A stretch of DNA of 64,000 bases, from assembly GCA_905182995.1 (NCBI GenBank), contig CAJJDP010000001.1, forward strand, positions 62,001 through 126,000, written 5' to 3'. The notes under the pieces were generated by a model, which did not search any database, was not told where the DNA came from, and saw only the letters and a list, made by a program, of their open reading frames with translations. The position numbers and the translations under genes are program-made. Origin of the DNA: Paramecium octaurelia. Taxonomy: Eukaryota; Ciliophora; Oligohymenophorea; Peniculida; Parameciidae. This document shows positions 59,789-64,000 of the stretch, one piece after another. Within the stretch, counting starts at the first letter, position 1. The number at the start of each line of letters is the position of its first letter.

Positions 59789-60708
59789 GATTATTATTTA
59801 AATAATGAGTATTAACCATTATATATTATCAACAACAAGTCTTTTAATCATATTATTTGAGAAAAATGATAAGTCTAAACATGGACATTTGAATTTTTGG
59901 TAGAATAAAAATATGTTTATTAAATAATATGATTAAAATACATATGAGTTCAGAAATTTGAGAAATACAAATTTTATTGTATATAGCAGAAATACTAATA
60001 TATTGTCTTATTCAAACTTGATATGAAGAATTAAAATTGAAAAGTTACAGACTAATTTTAATTCAATATTTTTAAAATTCAAAAATATTAAAACAATTGG
60101 TTGAGAATTCTTAGTTTTATTATTCTAAATTTCATCTTTGATATTAATAATCTAAAGTCCTTAAAATGTACGATATTAAAAATAAGAGCCTAAATAATTC
60201 GTATGAATTAGATTTCTTAGCAATTTTAAAAAATTCAAAACAAAAAAATCTTTAAAAATAATACAATTTACTTGAAATAATTGTAAATATAGAATCGACA
60301 TAAATTATAATCTGTTTATTCTGTGTGTTATCGATTTTAATTAAACTAATTGAAAAATTAGAGGATACTTTTACAGATTTATCTAGTTATTTTAGCTGCC
60401 TACTTCTAATTTCCAAAACTATAAGAACTATTAAAGATGATAAAAACCATAAATACACAATATTTTGTAATATATATGAGAGGGAAGAGTAAAAATGATT
60501 TTAGGGAGTAGAGACAATTTTAGCATTAAATCCACAAGCAACGCTTTATAAATGAAGAAGTTAATACAAAGGTTAAGAATGTTAAAAAATGAACTAGTAA
60601 AAGTTGGATTTCATATTGTTTAAGAATAGAAAGACTAGAATTATTTAGTGATTGATTTATGATATTGATAATTAGGCAAAGTCGTTTTTATTTAATTAAT
60701 ATTAATTC
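59789..60708. other. AT-rich intergenic region
   Basis: About 920 bp, among the longest gaps; no coding frame or RNA gene was recognised. It includes the promoter of the trichocyst matrix gene. Confidence 0.45.
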
Positions 60709-61832
60709 ATGAAATCCATAATACTGATTGCCCTTATTGCTGTAGCTTTTACAGCTAGAGTTTAAGAAAGAAACATGGCTAAAATCCAAGCTGAATTAGC
60801 AAAGAGTACATATGGAAGCGCATTGCTTCATTTGGTTGAGTTACACTCAATGGCAGGAGGTCCAGTTTAAGAATTGATTGATGCTATCGAAGAACTCATC
60901 AATGACTTAGAGGAGGAATTAGAAACACTTGAATTCAATTTCCAAGTTAGAACAAACGAGCATAATGCCTTAGTTGTTAGTCTTGAACAAGACATTCAAG
61001 ATGCTGTTATAGGTATTAAGCAAAATTAAATTCTTAGACGTCAACAACACACAAGACACTCTTGACAACTTACTTTATCCAAGAAGAAATCAAATCTAAA
61101 GCAAAATTGATACCGTTATTGGATATTAAGAAGAGAATAGAAAGCTTCATGATGAAGCTATCCTCGTTAGAGAATAAGAGCATGAAGCATTCGAAGCTTA
61201 AGTTGCTGAATTGAATGATGCTACTGCTTCAGTTGATGATGCCCTGGCTCTTTTAGCTTCTTTGACCAATCCATCATTATTGTAAATTAAGAGATTCTAA
61301 AATACATTGAAAAACATTGAAAACAAATTGAGATCAAGATCTAGAATGGCTCCAATGATCAAGGCACTCATTAGTTTAGCATCAAATTAAAACTTTTCAA
61401 ATCAAGATGTTTTGAAATCTATTGTTGATGCTCTCAATGATTTTAGAAATGCAGTTGTTGATTAAATCAATGATTTAACAGCCCAAGAAGCTTAAGATGT
61501 TATTGATCATGAAGCTTATCTTGAATAATTGAATGATGAATTCTCTGAATTCGGAAGATAAATTGACAGAGCAACCGTTGATTTGACTGCTACCAATGGT
61601 ATATATGACATCTTATACAATAGAAAAAATCGATTCCATGGTTGAATTTAGAGACTAAAGAGCAGCCGATTAAAAATAATACACAGCCGAATTAGAATTG
61701 GAAAATAACACTTATGCTGAAGAGACTGACATCTACACCAACACCAAAAATGAATTCACAAGAGAATTGGGAGTCAGTGAATAGGCTTTAGCTCTTGTTT
61801 AAAGCGTAGATTTCTCAAACATTCAGGTTTGA
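60709..61832 (+). CDS. Trichocyst matrix protein (TMP family)
   Basis: A 357-residue protein. Signal peptide MKSIILIALIAVAFTARVQ, a short pro-region, then two long alpha-helical coiled-coil arms rich in Glu/Asp/Leu/Ala with evenly spaced charged residues (DAIEELINDLEEELETLEF, NDLTAQEAQDVIDHEA). A central basic processing-like site (NKLRSRSRMAP, about residue 205) divides the two arms, as in TMP precursors, which are cut into two polypeptides and crystallise in the trichocyst core. Codon use is GC-richer than in its neighbours, typical of a highly expressed gene. Introns: 61013-61037 and 61599-61623, both 25 nt. Confidence 0.92.
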
Positions 61833-61866
61833 TATTAATAAACAAATAAATAAATATTTCATAAAA

Positions 61867-63023
61867 ATGTTTTAATTCAAAAAGATAGCCAAATTGCCCC
61901 TGATTCTAATTCAATATGAATTAGAAAGGGAGTTTCTATAAGAAGAAATGTATTGTTGTCCATCGTAATAGTATTTGATCATCATCTTAGATGCCAAAAA
62001 ATATGTGCAGATAGTGTACATCAAATGAATATTTTGTTATTATTGTAGAAATTGTGGAGATGTTTAAATTACAAGTGAAAAAATTGTAGTTTTTGTTTTG
62101 AATGTCCTATTTCCAAAATTTATTACGTAGAATAATCGACACTGAGAAGAATTATGGATTCACTAGTTCATATTGTTTTTACACAATCAGATCAATTGGG
62201 GTTGCAAATCCTAATTTTCAATAAGTTTACACTCAATTAATAATGCATATAAACAGGAATATGAAACTGAATATATAAGGACTTTTATAATAATAAAATA
62301 GAATTAAAAGTAATTTTCTTGAAAAAATTACACATGTCCTAAAATCATTGACAATATGCGAAGTCTTGGCTTCCTAATTGAAATGCAGAAATTGATAATA
62401 TGATGAAAGAAATAAACTTAAAAGTCGTTTTATAAAGGTATAATTTGAACTTAAATAATAAACAAGTTGAATTGCAAAATTTCAATCCTATATCCTAAAA
62501 TGCACCATAGTTATCAATACCTTTAGGATTATTGAGCAGAAAACAGAAAAAGCAGAAAATCAGAAAATGCAAAAAATGTTCAGAATTGATTTTCACTCTA
62601 AAACCAAGAAAAAAACTCCAAAAAATTTGCTTATAGTGTTTAGAATTGCATTATGACCATGCTCTTTATTTATAAGCGGATAAAGTATAAGATGTTAATA
62701 AAGAAAAAACAGAATTGCAGGTAGTCATATAAATGTTCAATAAAAGTAAATATGCATTAAAATATTCATTTTAACCTCTTGATTCATAAATATTGGAGTA
62801 ATATAATTTGATAACTATTAAGAATCTGCCCTCACCAACCTTTACATTCAATAATGAAAATATTAAAAGCGATATTTCACAATATTAAAAGTTCGAAGCC
62901 ATTTTAGTTCTTAAAAGATTCCACGAAAATACAGTTTGCATTTTCTGTGACAGCTAAAATAAAATACCTTTAGATTTATAATAATTGAATTATAATGTTA
63001 ATGTATAAAATGGAACATTATGA
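61867..63023 (+). CDS. Cysteine-pair zinc-finger protein, intron structure unresolved
   Basis: Coding composition is strong on the plus strand between the trichocyst gene and the last gene. Cysteine pairs occur at the start (EMYCCPS), in NCSFCFECP, in RKCKKCSE with ICLQC about 20 residues later, and near the end in TVCIFCDS. The final exon from about 62402 to the TGA at 63021-63023 is open and clear. Several introns must lie between 61930 and 62400 (one likely 26 nt, 62356-62381), but I could not fit them all. A RING/IBR-like or other zinc-binding role is possible. Positions of start and end are approximate. Confidence 0.5.
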
Positions 63024-63060
63024 TATACATATTAGTAATTATAAATATCATTTCAAATAT

Positions 63061-63963
63061 TCAGTCAAATCGTAACTATTATCTCGTTTTACTTTTGGGC
63101 ATTCTTATGGATGAGTTTTCTTATTTCCTTGTTTTGCATGAGGTTTTAGCTTCAGATTTAGTTAACTTCCTTTCAGATTATGGAGACTGTTTAGTTGTCA
63201 ATAAGGTTTGCAGTAATAATTTTTGATTCTTGAGTAAGGAGATTTCATCTTTAATTGTTCTTTTTTCAGTCTCAAATTTTTATGCAAATTCGAATGTTTA
63301 GTGTTTTAATTTGTCAATCTCATGTCGATAAAGACTCAAGAGCTTATCATCATTTTATTGCTGAGAAGTTGAGGAACGAGTAGGAACATTTAAAGTTCTC
63401 TATGTGCAAGCACCTTCTGAATCTAATTCTTCACCTGTCATAATAGAGGATTTTTTTGAATGTTTTCCAATTATTTATTTATCGCTTTTTTATTATGATG
63501 ATTGAGACACTCTCAATTTCAGATTTAAATCATATATTACTTCATCCTTTTATTTTAACTGTTATTTAAGACTATCAATAATTAGCTCATATTTTTGCTT
63601 AGCCAATCTCATCAATTTATCATGCTCAAGTTATGCTTGCAACAATTGCTCTTACAATAATAATTCTTTGCTATAAAATTCTTGCTGTTGTTGATGCAAT
63701 TTCTGTTTCAATTGTTAAATTGATTTCTGAATCTAGATTTCTTTAGATTGAGCAATAGGCTTTGTTTTGCATTATTGATTCAATGAATCTGGGTATTCTT
63801 CTGGTTCTGTTTGATTTTTAGAGTAATTTTGAAAACGACCATGCAAAAGTGATTTTATCTGTTCACTTGGTTTTATCATAGCCATAGATTCACTAGTATA
63901 GGATGAATACACCAGGTCGTCTGGACTCTAAAATGCCTAATATAACTATGGTCTAGAGCTCAT
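63061..63963 (-). CDS. Coiled-coil protein, unknown
   Basis: A 300-residue protein, complete, with no intron. Residues 75-150 form a Gln/Lys/Leu coiled coil (LKQKLHQQQQEFYSKELLLQ), followed by a Ser-rich loop and a second helix (residues 205-250, RHEIDKLKHQTFEFAQKFET). The tail is basic and Ser/Thr-rich (KSKTRQQLRFD). Its stop is 37 bp from the stop of the convergent zinc-finger gene. No family was recognised. Confidence 0.75.
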
Positions 63964-64000
63964 TTATGACAAATATAATTAATATCAACTCAAATAATAG

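Noticed and set aside
1..64000. tRNA, rRNA, CRISPR arrays, transposons, prokaryotic operons
   Set aside because: I scanned by eye for conserved tRNA arms, regular direct repeats with spacers, and transposase motifs and saw none; the coding style is ciliate throughout.

Overview
The window looks like macronuclear DNA of a ciliate, almost certainly a Paramecium. In every recognisable gene TAA and TAG read as glutamine and TGA is the only stop. I could place about 80 introns, each 20 to 31 nt long, nearly all GTA...TAG or CAG with some AAG or GAG acceptors. Non-coding DNA is very AT-rich, spacers are often under 100 bp, and a trichocyst matrix protein gene is present. Gene models were assembled by hand under this code. 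For all but the last zinc-finger gene and the ataxin-2-like N-terminus, the intron lengths account exactly for the frame between the proposed start and the TGA.

Layout. 1-7.4 kb: a truncated cysteine-rich surface antigen (-), a PH-like/CAMK-type kinase (+), ribosomal protein uL30/RPL7 (+) and a TFIIB-like factor (-). 8-20.4 kb: a coiled-coil protein, two more kinases of the same architecture, an unknown protein, a beta-carbonic anhydrase, an EF-hand-like protein and a SEC12/PREB-like WD40 protein. 20.4-26 kb: two tandem cyclic-nucleotide-gated-type K+ channels (-). 26.9-34.9 kb: a Q-rich coiled coil, a MORN protein, an ankyrin protein, a helical-repeat protein, tubulin cofactor A, a secreted CAP-domain protein and an ataxin-2-like protein. 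35.3-47.8 kb: a 1713-residue multi-pass PAS protein of the TmcB-like type, a choline-transporter-like protein, a degenerate histidine-kinase-like protein, a tail-anchored protein and a divergent Trm1. 48-54.5 kb: a protein with a SUMO-interaction-like motif, a coiled coil, a cyclophilin-SYF2 fusion and a DHHC palmitoyltransferase. 54.7-64 kb: an MFS transporter, a cytochrome-b5-fused front-end desaturase, mitochondrial bL9, cytochrome b5 reductase, a trichocyst matrix protein, a zinc-finger protein and a coiled coil.

Functional links. The desaturase (with its own b5 domain) and the b5 reductase lie within 0.8 kb and belong to one electron-transfer chain. Several genes serve cilia/cortex, secretion or signalling (trichocyst matrix, SEC12, kinases, channels, MORN), but I see no operon-like system and no prokaryotic mobile or defence locus. 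The most unusual items are the cyclophilin-SYF2 fusion, the paired channels with a degenerate voltage sensor and cyclic-nucleotide site plus an added CCHC knuckle, the inactive-looking histidine-kinase and Trm1 relatives, and extremely close gene packing (stop/start overlap, abutting convergent stops).

I saw no tRNA, rRNA, CRISPR array or transposon.
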